Source of the DNA: Pseudomonas sp. PDM18
Lineage (GTDB): Bacteria; Pseudomonadota; Gammaproteobacteria; Pseudomonadales; Pseudomonadaceae
DNA: 64,000 bases
Direction: 5' to 3'
NCBI RefSeq assembly: GCF_014852585.1
Contig: NZ_JACVBX010000002.1
Span: 434,001 to 498,000, forward strand
Made by a program: the position numbers and the translations under genes
In this document: piece after piece, positions 36,381-45,420 of the stretch
How positions within the stretch are numbered: position 1 is the stretch's first letter
How the letters are laid out: the number at the start of each line of letters is the position of its first letter
The notes under the pieces: generated by a model
The model's database searches: none
Told to the model about the DNA's origin: nothing
The model's input: only the letters and a program-made list of their open reading frames with translations

Positions 36381-36403
36381 AAAGGCCCCGAAAAGGGGCC
36401 TTT
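36381..36403. terminator. Bidirectional terminator between the sigma-54 activator and fapF
   Basis: Perfect stem AAAGGCCCC/GGGGCCTTT with loop GAAAA, between two convergent genes. It has only short A/T ends, so termination strength is uncertain. Confidence 0.75.
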
Positions 36404-36423
36404 GCGTTAGGACAGCCGAGCCG

Positions 36424-37698
36424 TCAGAAGTAATACGGGAACTTCACGCTGAAGCTGAAATCCGGCGCATCCGGCGAGATGCCGATAGACAGGTTCGGCA
36501 CGATGGTCAGGTTGGGGCTCCACGCGTAGGTCAGGCCCCAGTTGAAGTACGCCGCGTTGGCGTCGCTGCCGGTGACGGTGGTCCAGTCACCGCCGTCGGC
36601 CTTGATCTTGCTCTTCTGGGCGATCAGGTCGGAGAAGGAGAACGACATGCTGGTCTTCTCGTTGAGGGCGAAGGCTACGCCCGCACCGATCTGGAACCAG
36701 TCGCCGAGGTCGACCTCGCCCTTTTGCTTCACGCCCTGGGTAGGGCTGATATCGTCGAAGGACTCCTTGAGGTTGTAGGTGTAGGAGAAGCTGCCGAACA
36801 GAACGGCGGGGTCGACGGTCTTGACCAGCGAGATGCCGGGGGTGACCGACCAGACGCCGTTGCCGGTGGGCAGGGACTCGGGCACGTTGAGGTTGTCGTT
36901 GTCCGAAGCGCGCTTGAGCTTGATGCCGTAGGGTTCCTTGCCGGTGGGGGCCTTGATCCGCAGGCTGACCACCGCGTCGGGGCGCGATTCGGTTTCGTCC
37001 ATGAACTTGTAGGCGATGCCTACGTTGACGTCGCCCAGGGTCGGGTCGCGGGTGACCTTCTCGTCGGTGGACTGCGCCGTGGAGTTGCCGGCGCCGGCCG
37101 ATTCGAAGGTGCTCTCGCGGTAAACCACAGGGGCGTTTATGTCGAACTGCCAGCGGTTGTTCCAGTTGTAGCGGCCAGTGAGGTCCAGGGTCCAGTTGTC
37201 GGCGTTGATGTTGTCCACGCCGATGTTGCCCAGGAAAATCGTGTCCAGCGCCAGGAAGCCGTTGAGGATCAGTTGCTTGGTGTCGTAATGGGTGTAGGTG
37301 ATGCCTGTCTCGAAGCTGAAGGCGCCGTTGCCGAAGAAACCGCTGGCTTCGTCGTAGAGGTTCTCCACGCTCTTGGGCGGACTGGCGTCGTCCTTGAGCG
37401 ACTCGCCGTAGGAGCTGCCGCTGGAGGCAACGGTGTTGCCGGTTCCGGGCGGTGTCGGCTTGCCAGTGGAGGTGACCAGGCGCTTGGGCTGCGCGGGCGC
37501 GGCCGGTGCTTCCTCAACCTGTCTGACGCGTTGCTCGAGCACCATCAGGGCTTTCTGTTGGGATTCATAACGCTGCTTGAGTTCCAGCAGCTCCTGCTTC
37601 AACGCCTCCACCTCGGCTTCCGTCGCCGCAGCGGCGTAGGTCGAGGGGAGTAAAGCGGATACACAGATTGCAGTTCCTAGCGATAGCGATCGGTGCAT
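36424..37698 (-). CDS. fapF: FapF, outer-membrane amyloid secretion pore
   Basis: 424 residues: signal peptide (1-24), an N-terminal coiled coil (about 27-65, [20 protein letters not shown]), a Ser/Gly/Pro linker with a plug segment (about 70-120), then a beta barrel ending in the aromatic SVKFPYYF. FapF forms a trimeric pore through which FapA-C/E are exported. Last gene of fapABCDEF. The leader has AGAAGGA 11 bases before ATG 37698. Confidence 0.93.
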   Translation of the reverse strand: MHRSLSLGTAICVSALLPSTYAAAATEAEVEALKQELLELKQRYESQQKALMVLEQRVRQVEEAPAAPAQPKRLVTSTGKPTPPGTGNTVASSGSSYGESLKDDASPPKSVENLYDEASGFFGNGAFSFETGITYTHYDTKQLILNGFLALDTIFLGNIGVDNINADNWTLDLTGRYNWNNRWQFDINAPVVYRESTFESAGAGNSTAQSTDEKVTRDPTLGDVNVGIAYKFMDETESRPDAVVSLRIKAPTGKEPYGIKLKRASDNDNLNVPESLPTGNGVWSVTPGISLVKTVDPAVLFGSFSYTYNLKESFDDISPTQGVKQKGEVDLGDWFQIGAGVAFALNEKTSMSFSFSDLIAQKSKIKADGGDWTTVTGSDANAAYFNWGLTYAWSPNLTIVPNLSIGISPDAPDFSFSVKFPYYF

Positions 37699-37750
37699 GG
37701 CGCGCTGTCCTTCTTATAGGTTGGACCTCACAGTCGCACTGGAGCGTAGA

Positions 37751-38488
37751 TCACATACCCATGGTGCGAAGCCCTTTGAGTTGGTCAAGATTGCAGTCCA
37801 GCGCTCCAGTCGACGGAAGGTTGTTTTTGAGCACTACGCTGAGCTGTGCCAGGTTGTTGACGGCATTATTTCCACCCACCATCTGCGCGGCCTGGAGCAG
37901 TCCGCCGGCGGCGAGTTGCTGCATGGCGACACCCTGGCCGTTGGCGTTGATGGCCAGCTGTATGCCGCCATTTCCCGGCGTCACGCTGACGGTTCCTGCG
38001 CCGTTGCTGGCGCTGACAGGCGAGCCGTTCAGCGGAGTGCCCTCCTGGGTCAAGACGGGAGCCTGGTTAGCTTCCTTCACGTCGATGCTGACGTTGTTCG
38101 ACGCCGTGTTGTAGTCACCGGCAGCCCGGACGCTCTGGGTAACGCCCTGTGTTTGATTAAGGCCGGCTCCTCCGGTGACGGTGCCGGTGCCTGCGGCCGG
38201 TGCCGCGCCGGTGCCTTTCTCGTCGATGGTGGTGACATAGAACTGCGGCTTGATGGTGGATTCCTGGATCTGCATGCTGACCCTGGCGCCGATGTTGTCG
38301 CCCACGGCGTTCTTCCAGGTACTGCTCATGACGATGCCGAAGCTGATGACCCGGCCCGGCATCACGTATTTGCCGCGAAGCTGGGCCAACTCCTGATCCT
38401 TCAGTTCGATCGGCTTGAAGACGCTTTCCGCCTGGACCGGCAGGCAGGCCACTATGCAGGTGGCGGCAAGCAGTGGGATCACTTTCAT
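37751..38488 (-). CDS. fapE: FapE, amyloid-associated secreted protein
   Basis: 245 residues with a signal peptide (1-20, ending PVQA). The sequence ELKDQELAQLRGKYVMPGRV, and the C-terminal NNLAQLSVVLKNNLPSTGAL, are recognisable as FapE. In characterised Pseudomonas FapE is exported and found with the fibrils in small amount. ATG 38488 was chosen over longer upstream extensions because the signal peptide starts there. It lacks FapB/C-type repeats. Confidence 0.9.
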   Translation of the reverse strand: MKVIPLLAATCIVACLPVQAESVFKPIELKDQELAQLRGKYVMPGRVISFGIVMSSTWKNAVGDNIGARVSMQIQESTIKPQFYVTTIDEKGTGAAPAAGTGTVTGGAGLNQTQGVTQSVRAAGDYNTASNNVSIDVKEANQAPVLTQEGTPLNGSPVSASNGAGTVSVTPGNGGIQLAINANGQGVAMQQLAAGGLLQAAQMVGGNNAVNNLAQLSVVLKNNLPSTGALDCNLDQLKGLRTMGM

Positions 38489-38534
38489 TAGGGTTCTCCC
38501 CGGAAGGATTCCTGCCTTCCATTCTTGTGCGGTC

Positions 38535-39215
38535 TTAGAGGAAGTCGCTCTGGATGAAACCGAATTCCATGAGCTCTGCATCCTTGACCGGGCTGAACGC
38601 ATTGATTCGGTCCCTGGCCGTCAGTGGGTCGGGCGGGTTCATCAGGGCGTTGGCCTGTTCATAGCCCGGACCGATGACGGCGAAGATGATGCCGTTCCAG
38701 CCTTTGAGAAAATCTTCCTGGGTGAAGCGCTTGTGGCCCAGCACTGGATCGCCGATATAGACGTAGCCTTTATAGGCACGCTGCATCACGACGAAGTGTT
38801 TGTAGCCACGGATATCCATCAGCACTATCACCGGGATTGTCAGCTTCTCCAGAGACGCCGGCGGGATTCGGTACCCGCGTGCGCGCATGCCGATGCCTTC
38901 GAGATACGTCTTCATGTCGAGCATCGAAAAACCCTGCGTGCGCACCAGGTCCGGGTCGGCCCGGACCAGCATCCCCTTGATCACGAATTCCTCGTCCACG
39001 TCCAGCGCGTAGGCCTGGCGGAGGATCGTCGCCAGCGCGGCGGCGCCGCAGCTGAAGTCGGTCTTTTGCTGGACCAGATTGCTGAACTTGCGCTCGCGGA
39101 TGCTCTCGACGTGTTTGTAGGCCATCGACCCGCCGGGAAGGATGGCGAAGGGGAGTTGCGCGGCCTGCGTCGTGAGGCTGAAAAGGGCGAGCAAAAGCAG
39201 AGCGGACGTACGCAT
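38535..39215 (-). CDS. fapD: FapD, C39-family cysteine protease of the amyloid operon
   Basis: 226 residues with a signal peptide (1-19). The C39-like domain has Cys56 (KTDFSCGAAALATIL), a His in GYKHFVVMQ and an Asp in YIGDPVLG, a full papain-like triad. FapD is needed for FapF function in studied strains and may process the secretion machinery. Its C-terminal tail (~45 residues) after the domain is typical for the family. Confidence 0.92.
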   Translation of the reverse strand: MRTSALLLLALFSLTTQAAQLPFAILPGGSMAYKHVESIRERKFSNLVQQKTDFSCGAAALATILRQAYALDVDEEFVIKGMLVRADPDLVRTQGFSMLDMKTYLEGIGMRARGYRIPPASLEKLTIPVIVLMDIRGYKHFVVMQRAYKGYVYIGDPVLGHKRFTQEDFLKGWNGIIFAVIGPGYEQANALMNPPDPLTARDRINAFSPVKDAELMEFGFIQSDFL

Positions 39216-39290
39216 GATCGTGACGCCTTGGGGTGGCTTGCGGAGAAGGAGGCTCCGTTGCCGGAGCCTCCTGGTGCTACGCCGTTTCGC

Positions 39291-40295
39291 TTACAGGCAG
39301 GATTTGCAGCCTGCGGCGATGGACAGCGAGTTGCTCTGCTGGTTGCCTACGCCAGCCGCAACGTTCGCGCCCAGGTTGCCCGAGACGTTGTTGAGCGAGT
39401 TGTTGATGGAGGCATCGTTGCGCACCGGGTCTTTCCAGCCGGTGGGGATCAGCACCTGATAGGTGGCCTGGCCTCTGAGGTCAACAGTGCCAGCCTCGAC
39501 GAAGAACAGCGGATCCTTGTCGGTTTTGCTGCCACCGCTGTTACGGCTGTCATGACCGTCACGACCCGACTCGTCCACCACGTAGCCCGCGCCTGCGCCC
39601 TTGTAGGTGCCATGGGCGCTGAAGGTGGACCGCAAGGTTTCCTTCTCGTAAGTCAGGAAGGCCACGTTGCCCACGGTGTTGCCAGTGGAGGTCTGGGTGG
39701 CACCGCTGTGGGAGTCGGCACTACGACCACCGGACACGGCGGCTGCCATGTCGTTTTTCTGTTGGTTGTAGTTGCCCGAGGTGATGTTGATGCCGATGTT
39801 CCCCGAGGAGTTGCTGCCGGAGTTGTTCAGCGACGCCTTGTTGGTGGTGGAGAAGTTCCAGGCCTGGTTGTCCGTGTTGTTCTGGGTCACTTCAGTCGAT
39901 GCATATGCGGTACCGAAGATGAATTTCTCATCGGCAGTCGCCAGGGCGGCGGCATTGGCCTGTTGGTTCATATCGCCGGCGGCGACGTTGACGCCCACGT
40001 TCCCGGATGCGTTCCCCAACGATCCGTCGACTGTCGCGGTGTTCTTGGTGCCCATGTTTACCACGGTGTTGTCGCTGCTTTCCTGGGTGTCTTCCACCGT
40101 TGCGCTGGCGCCGGCCTCGATCCGCGGGTCCTTATAGGGATCGTACGGGGTCTTGGGTTGATGTTGCTCATGACCGTGGCCATTGTCGTGGCCGTGACCA
40201 TGCCCGTTGTTGTTACGGTTATCCGCGTGCACTGCTACAGCCATGACCGCTGCAACAGCGAAAACCAGAGGCTTCAGAGCCATTCTTGGTTTCAT
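39291..40295 (-). CDS. fapC: FapC, major functional-amyloid subunit
   Basis: 334 residues with a signal peptide (1-24). Three imperfect amyloid repeats are visible, with cores SGNVGVNVAAGDMNQQANA, SGNIGINITSGNYNQQKND and SGNLGANVAAGVGNQQSNS, separated by two variable linkers. The C terminus has the FapC Cys-X-X-Cys motif (Cys330-Cys333). Unusually, residues 32-45 after the signal peptide are His/Gly-rich (GHGHGHDNGHGHEQH, six His), absent from the P. aeruginosa protein as far as I recall. Exported through FapF and polymerised on the cell surface. Confidence 0.93.
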   Translation of the reverse strand: MKPRMALKPLVFAVAAVMAVAVHADNRNNNGHGHGHDNGHGHEQHQPKTPYDPYKDPRIEAGASATVEDTQESSDNTVVNMGTKNTATVDGSLGNASGNVGVNVAAGDMNQQANAAALATADEKFIFGTAYASTEVTQNNTDNQAWNFSTTNKASLNNSGSNSSGNIGINITSGNYNQQKNDMAAAVSGGRSADSHSGATQTSTGNTVGNVAFLTYEKETLRSTFSAHGTYKGAGAGYVVDESGRDGHDSRNSGGSKTDKDPLFFVEAGTVDLRGQATYQVLIPTGWKDPVRNDASINNSLNNVSGNLGANVAAGVGNQQSNSLSIAAGCKSCL

Positions 40296-40350
40296 GGTGT
40301 ATCTCCTTTGCTTTGTTTGGCGTGTCTAGTGTTATTGGAGTTGGCTTGGG

Positions 40351-40929
40351 TCAATCCGCGACCCGGATGCTCAGGGTGTTGGCAATGCGATTGCCGACCC
40401 CGGCGCTCTGGCTCATCTGCACGACACCCCGGCTGCCGGCAAAGGCCTGGTCGCTGGTGACGACCTGCCGGCTACCCGTGGTGGAGTCCTTCGAGCCTGA
40501 GTTCACTGGCAGCGCGACGTTCTGCTGGGAAAGCACGCTGTCATCGACGCTCTGCGGAACGGCGCTGACGCTGATCCGCATGGCGTTCACTTGCTGGTTG
40601 GCAGCCCCGGCGGCCTGGTTCACGCCCAGTGCGCCGTTGCCGTTGGTGAAGGCATTGCCGGTGATGCTGGCGGACGCGGCCTGGTTGAGATCGACGCTGG
40701 CGTTGACCGTCTGGCGGAACTGGGTGGTAGCCTGGGCATTGCTGCCGATGGCGATAGCGCGGCCGTTGGCTTGTTGCTGGGAGTCGCCGGCGGCCTGGTT
40801 CACGCTGGCCACGCCGCGGTAGTTGCGCACGGCGCTGTCGATGCTGGCGTTGTTGACCGTCGAAGGATCAGCGGCGAGAGCCGTGGCACTGCAGATCAGG
40901 AGCGGGAGAGCGAGCAGGCGGGCGTCCAT
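40351..40929 (-). CDS. fapB: FapB, minor amyloid subunit/nucleator
   Basis: 192 residues with a signal peptide (1-20, ending TALAA). Three repeats similar to those of FapC with short linkers: YRGVASVNQAAGDSQQQANG, NGALGVNQAAGAANQQVNAM and SRGVVQMSQSAGVGNRIANT. FapB is thought to nucleate FapC fibres. Its ATG at 40929 lies one base after the fapA stop codon, so the two are translationally coupled. No cysteine pair at the end, unlike FapC. Confidence 0.92.
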   Translation of the reverse strand: MDARLLALPLLICSATALAADPSTVNNASIDSAVRNYRGVASVNQAAGDSQQQANGRAIAIGSNAQATTQFRQTVNASVDLNQAASASITGNAFTNGNGALGVNQAAGAANQQVNAMRISVSAVPQSVDDSVLSQQNVALPVNSGSKDSTTGSRQVVTSDQAFAGSRGVVQMSQSAGVGNRIANTLSIRVAD

Positions 40930-40930
40930 C

Positions 40931-41383
40931 TCAGCGATCCCCCGTCAGCATGCGCAGGGGCGAGAGCCCTTGCTGGACGGTGCGGTTCACCGAGTTGGAG
41001 ATACCGGCGCCGCCGCCGGCCGCGCCAGCACCCATGCCATTGCCGTTGAGGGTCTGATTGGCGCCATTGTCCATGCCGACCAGTTGGCCGCCGGGCAGGA
41101 TATGCCGCTGCAGGCTCGAGCCACTGGTGACTCCGGCGAAGTCGCTGTCGCTCAGCTCGGCGTTGCCGGTCTGACGCACGACCTGCTCGGAGATGTTCGG
41201 GTTGACGGTGATCGGGTTCGGATCGGGAATATCGGTCGGCCGGGTGGCGACGCGTGGCTGCACCTGGCGTTGCAGGACGATGGTGCCGTCGCCGGCCAGT
41301 GCGACCGGGCACAGCGGAACACTGGCCGCGCCGCAAGCGAGCGTGACGAGAATGCCGACTATCCGTGAGTCGATGGTCCCCAT
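40931..41383 (-). CDS. fapA: FapA, amyloid chaperone-like component
   Basis: 150 residues with a signal peptide (about 1-30, ending VALAG). The rest is low in complexity with Gly/Asn-rich GANQTLNGNGMGAGAAGGGA and a conserved end (SVNRTVQQGLSPLRML). FapA is proposed to hold FapC unfolded in the periplasm. First gene of the operon. AAGGA lies 10 bases before ATG 41383. Confidence 0.9.
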   Translation of the reverse strand: MGTIDSRIVGILVTLACGAASVPLCPVALAGDGTIVLQRQVQPRVATRPTDIPDPNPITVNPNISEQVVRQTGNAELSDSDFAGVTSGSSLQRHILPGGQLVGMDNGANQTLNGNGMGAGAAGGGAGISNSVNRTVQQGLSPLRMLTGDR

Positions 41384-42009
41384 GATGGCGGTTCCTTCTT
41401 GGTGCGCTGAGCCCTAACCAGCGGTACCAGGGTGGAGCAGGGGGCGTGCCGCTTTTAATCAGCTATTGAGAATCAATGACATGGCGTAAGGCCACGTGAG
41501 CCATCACGGAGCAGATGTCTCGGCGTTGATACAGAACGAGCGTACGAAAGCCCCGCGCGGCCCCTAGAACGGGGCGCGTCTCACGGTAGAAGCGAATTCT
41601 GTTGCGCCCCTGATACACAACTTTGGGTGGGAGGGCGCGAGCCATGGCCCGTCAGCGTTTGCAGCGTTTCGAGTGTTTCGCCCTGTTTACAGAATCGGGT
41701 GGTTTGTAGACTTTCTGGCACGGAAGTACTGCAGGATTTTCAATGAATTAGGCATTTTGCATGATGGCGCGAACCCGTGCGGATCGCGATTGTCTGCATC
41801 TTCCTGGCGATGAAAGGCAGCTCCTATTGCTGAACTGCCAACGCTTCCTCTGCTCGCGCCTTGGAAGAGAAATTTTTGTGAATTTCGTAGCGAATCGCAG
41901 GCAATGCATTAGCATGCCGACGCCGTTGCGGCGCTAGCGCGCCAGGAGCAGGCAGCGGGACAAAATCATTAGAAGCGTGCGAGCCAGCGTGCCTCGCGGG
42001 GGAAGTAGT
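41384..42009. other. Divergent regulatory region between fapA and uppP
   Basis: A 626-base gap with no convincing gene. It contains the sigma-54 promoter candidate (41436-41451) close to fapA and, about 110-130 bases further upstream, a G/C hairpin (CGCGGCCCC and GGGGCGCG, 41556-41578). The large size is typical for a promoter with distant activator sites; an enhancer for the convergent sigma-54 activator could lie at about 41500-41700. Confidence 0.6.
41436..41451 (-). promoter_or_regulatory. Sigma-54 (-24/-12) promoter of the fap operon
   Basis: On the minus strand: CGGCACGCCCCCTGCT, against the consensus TGGCACGNNNNTTGCW. The invariant GG and GC are separated by exactly 10 bases. It is 53 bases upstream of ATG 41383, giving a leader of about 40 bases. 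This agrees with the nearby sigma-54 activator. Confidence 0.75.
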
Positions 42010-42840
42010 ATGGATCTGTGGAGTGCCTTTCAGGCCTTCATTCTTGGCGTGGTCGAGGGGCTTACCGAATTCCTGCCGATCTCCAGTACCGGCCACCAGA
42101 TCATCGTGGCGGATCTCATCGGCTTTGGCGGCGAGCGAGCCGAAGCCTTCAACATCATCATCCAACTGGCCGCCATCCTGGCCGTGGTCTGGGAGTTCCG
42201 CCGCAAAATCCTCGAGATCGTCGTCGGCCTGCCCACCCAGCGCAAGGCTCAGCGCTTCACCATCAACCTACTGATCGCTTTCTTCCCGGCGGTGGTCCTG
42301 GGCGTGGCCTTCGCCGACTACATCCACCACTACCTGTTCAACCCGATCACTGTGGCCGTGGCGCTGGTGGTGGGCGGCGTGATCATGCTCTGGGCGGAGA
42401 AACGCCAGCACGTGGTCCACGCCGAGACCGTCGACGACATGACCTGGAAGGAAGCGCTGAAGGTTGGCTGCTGCCAGTGCCTGGCGTTGATCCCGGGCAC
42501 CTCGCGCTCCGGTGCCACCATCATCGGCGGCCTGCTGTTCGGCCTGTCGCGCAAGGCGGCCACGGAGTTCTCGTTCTTCCTCGCCATGCCGACCATGGTC
42601 GGCGCCGCGGTCTACTCGGGCTACAAGTACCGGGATATCTTCCAGCCGGCGGACCTCCCGGTATTCGCTATCGGTTTCGTCACCTCGTTCATCTTCGCGA
42701 TGATCGCCGTACGCGGCCTGCTCAAGTTCATCGCCAATCACAGCTATGCGGCTTTCGCCTGGTACCGTATCGTCTTCGGCCTGCTGATCCTGGCGACCTG
42801 GCAGTTCGCCCTGATCGACTGGAGCAGCGTCAAACCCTGA
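42010..42840 (+). CDS. uppP: Undecaprenyl-diphosphatase (UppP/BacA)
   Basis: 276 residues, polytopic inner-membrane protein that dephosphorylates undecaprenyl pyrophosphate for reuse in peptidoglycan and polysaccharide synthesis. Both family motifs are present: [14 protein letters not shown] near residues 16-29 and [10 protein letters not shown] near 160-170. ATG 42010 with GGGGGAAG upstream; the in-frame start at 41977 only adds a non-family tail. Confidence 0.95.
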   Translation: MDLWSAFQAFILGVVEGLTEFLPISSTGHQIIVADLIGFGGERAEAFNIIIQLAAILAVVWEFRRKILEIVVGLPTQRKAQRFTINLLIAFFPAVVLGVAFADYIHHYLFNPITVAVALVVGGVIMLWAEKRQHVVHAETVDDMTWKEALKVGCCQCLALIPGTSRSGATIIGGLLFGLSRKAATEFSFFLAMPTMVGAAVYSGYKYRDIFQPADLPVFAIGFVTSFIFAMIAVRGLLKFIANHSYAAFAWYRIVFGLLILATWQFALIDWSSVKP

Positions 42841-42851
42841 TCCGATAGCGA

Positions 42852-43568
42852 GTGAACGTGGAAAAGAACGGCACCATCAGCCGCTGGGACGATGACAAGG
42901 GCTTCGGCTTCATCCGCCCCCAGGCCGGCGGCAAGGAAGTCTTCCTGCACATCTCCGACTTCCGTGGCGACCGCCGCCCGGAAGAGGGCGACCAGGTCCG
43001 TTACGTCGAAGGCACTGGCAAGGACGGTCGTCCGCGCGCCGAGCATGCCCGCCTCGCCGGATTGGCCATCGATACCCCGGCAATCCGCCGTAAGCCCGTC
43101 ACCGCTGCCACCCGCGAGCGGGTTCGCAGCGGCCGCGAAGTCGCCTTCCCCAGTGCGCCGAAACGCTCGCTGGGCAAGGCGCTGGTGGTCCTCGCTGTGC
43201 TGCTGGCGCTGCCCGTCATCGGTTCGGTGCTTTGGCTAAAGGATGCTTACTTCGTCTGGTTCCTGCTGCTCTATCCGGTCTTCAGCGTGCTGGCTTTCTT
43301 CGCCTATTGGCGTGATAAACGCAGCGCCGAGCGCAACGACTGGCGTACTCCCGAACAGAGCCTGCACCTGCTGGAACTGCTCGGTGGCTGGCCGGGCGCT
43401 TTCCTCGCCCAGCAGGTGTTCCGCCACAAGACCCGCAAGCTGTCCTTCCAGTTGGTTTTCTGGGCCATCGTGGTGCTGCACCAGCTGTTCTGGGTCGACT
43501 GGCTCAGCGGCGGCCGTCTGCTGAGCTGGATCGGCACCATGATGGGGCTGGTCACCGCTTCGGCCTAA
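42852..43568 (+). CDS. Cold-shock domain fused to DUF1294 membrane domain
   Basis: 238 residues starting with GTG 42852 (a second GTG at 42858 is possible). Residues 5-70 form a cold-shock OB fold with RNP motifs KGFGFIRP and VFLHISDF; after a linker, two to four helices (about 110-155 and 200-232) form the DUF1294 domain with the diagnostic YWRDKRSAERNDWRTPE. It is 11 bases after uppP, so probably co-transcribed. Function unknown; the family couples a nucleic-acid-binding domain to the membrane. Confidence 0.88.
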   Translation: MNVEKNGTISRWDDDKGFGFIRPQAGGKEVFLHISDFRGDRRPEEGDQVRYVEGTGKDGRPRAEHARLAGLAIDTPAIRRKPVTAATRERVRSGREVAFPSAPKRSLGKALVVLAVLLALPVIGSVLWLKDAYFVWFLLLYPVFSVLAFFAYWRDKRSAERNDWRTPEQSLHLLELLGGWPGAFLAQQVFRHKTRKLSFQLVFWAIVVLHQLFWVDWLSGGRLLSWIGTMMGLVTASA

Positions 43569-43575
43569 GTGCCGA

Positions 43576-44481
43576 TCAGACCGGCCAATCGTCTTTCGAG
43601 AAGCCTTCCTCCAGGTAGTCGAGCAGCGCCCGCACCGCCGGCAGGATTCCGCGCCGGTGCGGATATACCGCCTGTAGGTACGCTTCCGGTTCGCTCCAGG
43701 CGGGCAGCACGCGCACCAGACGACCTTCCTCCAGCTCCTGGGTGCAGTAATGCAGTGGCAGTGACGTTACGCCCAACCCCGCCAGCGCTACGTTCTTGCG
43801 AAGGTTGAAATCTTCCACGGCCAACCGCGCCTCGAAGGCCATCTCCTTCACTTCGCCTTGCGGGCCGATGAGCTTCATGTGTACGCGGCGGTCGTTGTCG
43901 ATGGCCCCCAGAACGGGCAGGGCGGCGAGGTCCTCCGGCAGGCGCAGATCGACGCCTTGCAGCAGCGAGGGCGCAGCCACCAACGCGGTCTTGGCCCGGC
44001 GCAGGCGCCGCGAGATCAGCGACAGGTCCTCATCCCCGGGGGCCCGCACGCGCAACGCGACATCGACGCCTTCATTGAGCAGGTCGACGCGGCGGTTGGT
44101 CAGCAGCAACTCCAGGTTCACCTGCGGATAGGCCGCCAGGAAGCCCGGCAGCATCTCGTTCAGCGAGGTTTCCGCCATCGCCACCGGGCATGACAGGCGC
44201 ACCCGGCCCCGCGGTTCGGCGCTCAATTGCGCGGCGACTTCGTCCGCCATCTCAGCTTCCACGAGCATCGCCTGGCAATGCCGGTAATAGCGTTCGCCCA
44301 GGTCGGTGAGCGCCAGTTTTCGGGTCGTGCGTTGCAGCAGGCGCACATCCAGGCGTGCTTCCAGTTCCGCTACACGTCGAGACAGGCGCGACTTCGGGAG
44401 GCCTAACAGGCGCCCAGCGGCGGCGAATCCACCGGCTTCCACCACCTTGGCGAAATAGAAGAGGTCATTGAGGTCCTGCAT
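43576..44481 (-). CDS. LysR-family regulator (divergent from azoR)
   Basis: 301 residues: winged helix ([20 protein letters not shown] and [20 protein letters not shown]), then a CrgA/DmlR-type effector domain ([20 protein letters not shown]). ATG 44481 was chosen because it starts the canonical [10 protein letters not shown]. Divergent from azoR with 131 bases between the starts, so it likely regulates the azoreductase in response to quinones or electrophiles, as related LysR proteins do. The inducer is unknown. Confidence 0.87.
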   Translation of the reverse strand: MQDLNDLFYFAKVVEAGGFAAAGRLLGLPKSRLSRRVAELEARLDVRLLQRTTRKLALTDLGERYYRHCQAMLVEAEMADEVAAQLSAEPRGRVRLSCPVAMAETSLNEMLPGFLAAYPQVNLELLLTNRRVDLLNEGVDVALRVRAPGDEDLSLISRRLRRAKTALVAAPSLLQGVDLRLPEDLAALPVLGAIDNDRRVHMKLIGPQGEVKEMAFEARLAVEDFNLRKNVALAGLGVTSLPLHYCTQELEEGRLVRVLPAWSEPEAYLQAVYPHRRGILPAVRALLDYLEEGFSKDDWPV

Positions 44482-44612
44482 GGGATTGTCCTGCCGGTGA
44501 GACGAATCATTGCATTTTTGCTGACTTATCGAAGATTGGCTACATGCGTAGTCTTGCCTCCAACGACGAATTCCTCCGCCAAACCACTTGGCACCTTCCC
44601 TGGAGAACACAC

Positions 44613-45221
44613 ATGAAATTGCTGCACATCGACTCGAGCATCCTTGGCGACAACTCCGCTTCCCGCCAACTGAGCGCCGAACTGGTCGCCGCCTGGGTCG
44701 CCGCCGAGCCGGGCGTCGAAGTCACCTACCGTGACCTGGCCGCCGACGCTATCAGCCACCTGTCCTCCGCCAGCCTGGTTGCTGCCGGTACTCCGGCCGA
44801 ACTGCGCGACGCTGCTCAGAAGCACGAAGCCGACCTGGGCGAGAAGAGCATCGAGGAGTTTCTCGGCGCCGACGCCATTGTCATCGGCGCGCCGATGTAC
44901 AACTTCTCGATCCCCAGCCAGCTGAAGGCCTGGATCGACCGCATCGCCGTCGCCGGCAAGACCTTCCGCTACACCGAGAACGGCCCGGAAGGACTGGCAG
45001 GTGGCAAGAAAGTGATCATCGTGTCCACCGCGGGCGGCATCCACGCCGGCCAGCCGAGTGGCATCGCCCATGAGAACTACCTCGAGCTGGTGCTGAACTT
45101 CCTCGGTATCACCGACATCGAGGTCGTTCGCGCTGAAGGTCTGGCTTACGGCGACGAACCGCGCCGCAACGCCATCGCCGGCGCCAAGGCGAGCATCGCC
45201 AGCCAGTTCGCCGCTGCCTGA
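44613..45221 (+). CDS. azoR: FMN-dependent NADH:quinone/azo oxidoreductase (AzoR)
   Basis: 202 residues, flavodoxin-like fold. Family motifs: [20 protein letters not shown] at the N terminus (phosphate loop), [18 protein letters not shown] (FMN contact) and STAGGIH. The enzyme reduces quinones and azo compounds by two-electron transfer. TGGAGA lies 8 bases before ATG 44613. The divergent LysR gene and the terminator make it a single-gene unit. Confidence 0.92.
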   Translation: MKLLHIDSSILGDNSASRQLSAELVAAWVAAEPGVEVTYRDLAADAISHLSSASLVAAGTPAELRDAAQKHEADLGEKSIEEFLGADAIVIGAPMYNFSIPSQLKAWIDRIAVAGKTFRYTENGPEGLAGGKKVIIVSTAGGIHAGQPSGIAHENYLELVLNFLGITDIEVVRAEGLAYGDEPRRNAIAGAKASIASQFAAA

Positions 45222-45242
45222 TCGTTGCACTGAAAAGAAAAA

Positions 45243-45266
45243 GCCCCGCTCATGCGGGGCTTTTTT
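45243..45266 (+). terminator. Rho-independent terminator after azoR
   Basis: GCCCCGC/GCGGGGC stem with a TCAT loop, preceded by A residues and followed by six T, 22 bases after the azoR stop. Confidence 0.95.
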
Positions 45267-45420
45267 GTGCCTGGGCGGTACCGCCTGTCTGCGGGCACGG
45301 AGCGCGTCGCACTGGCGCGTAGTATGCAAGGGTTCCCTCCAGGCGGCGCCCGGTGGCCTCTGCATTCACCAACAAGCCTTGTGGCGCCTGATCTGGAGAC
45401 AAATCGGAGCGAATTGCACC

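Noticed and set aside
41463-41645. A 60-codon minus-strand frame in the fapA-uppP gap
   Set aside because: No ribosome site, unusual composition and position upstream of a promoter make it a chance frame.
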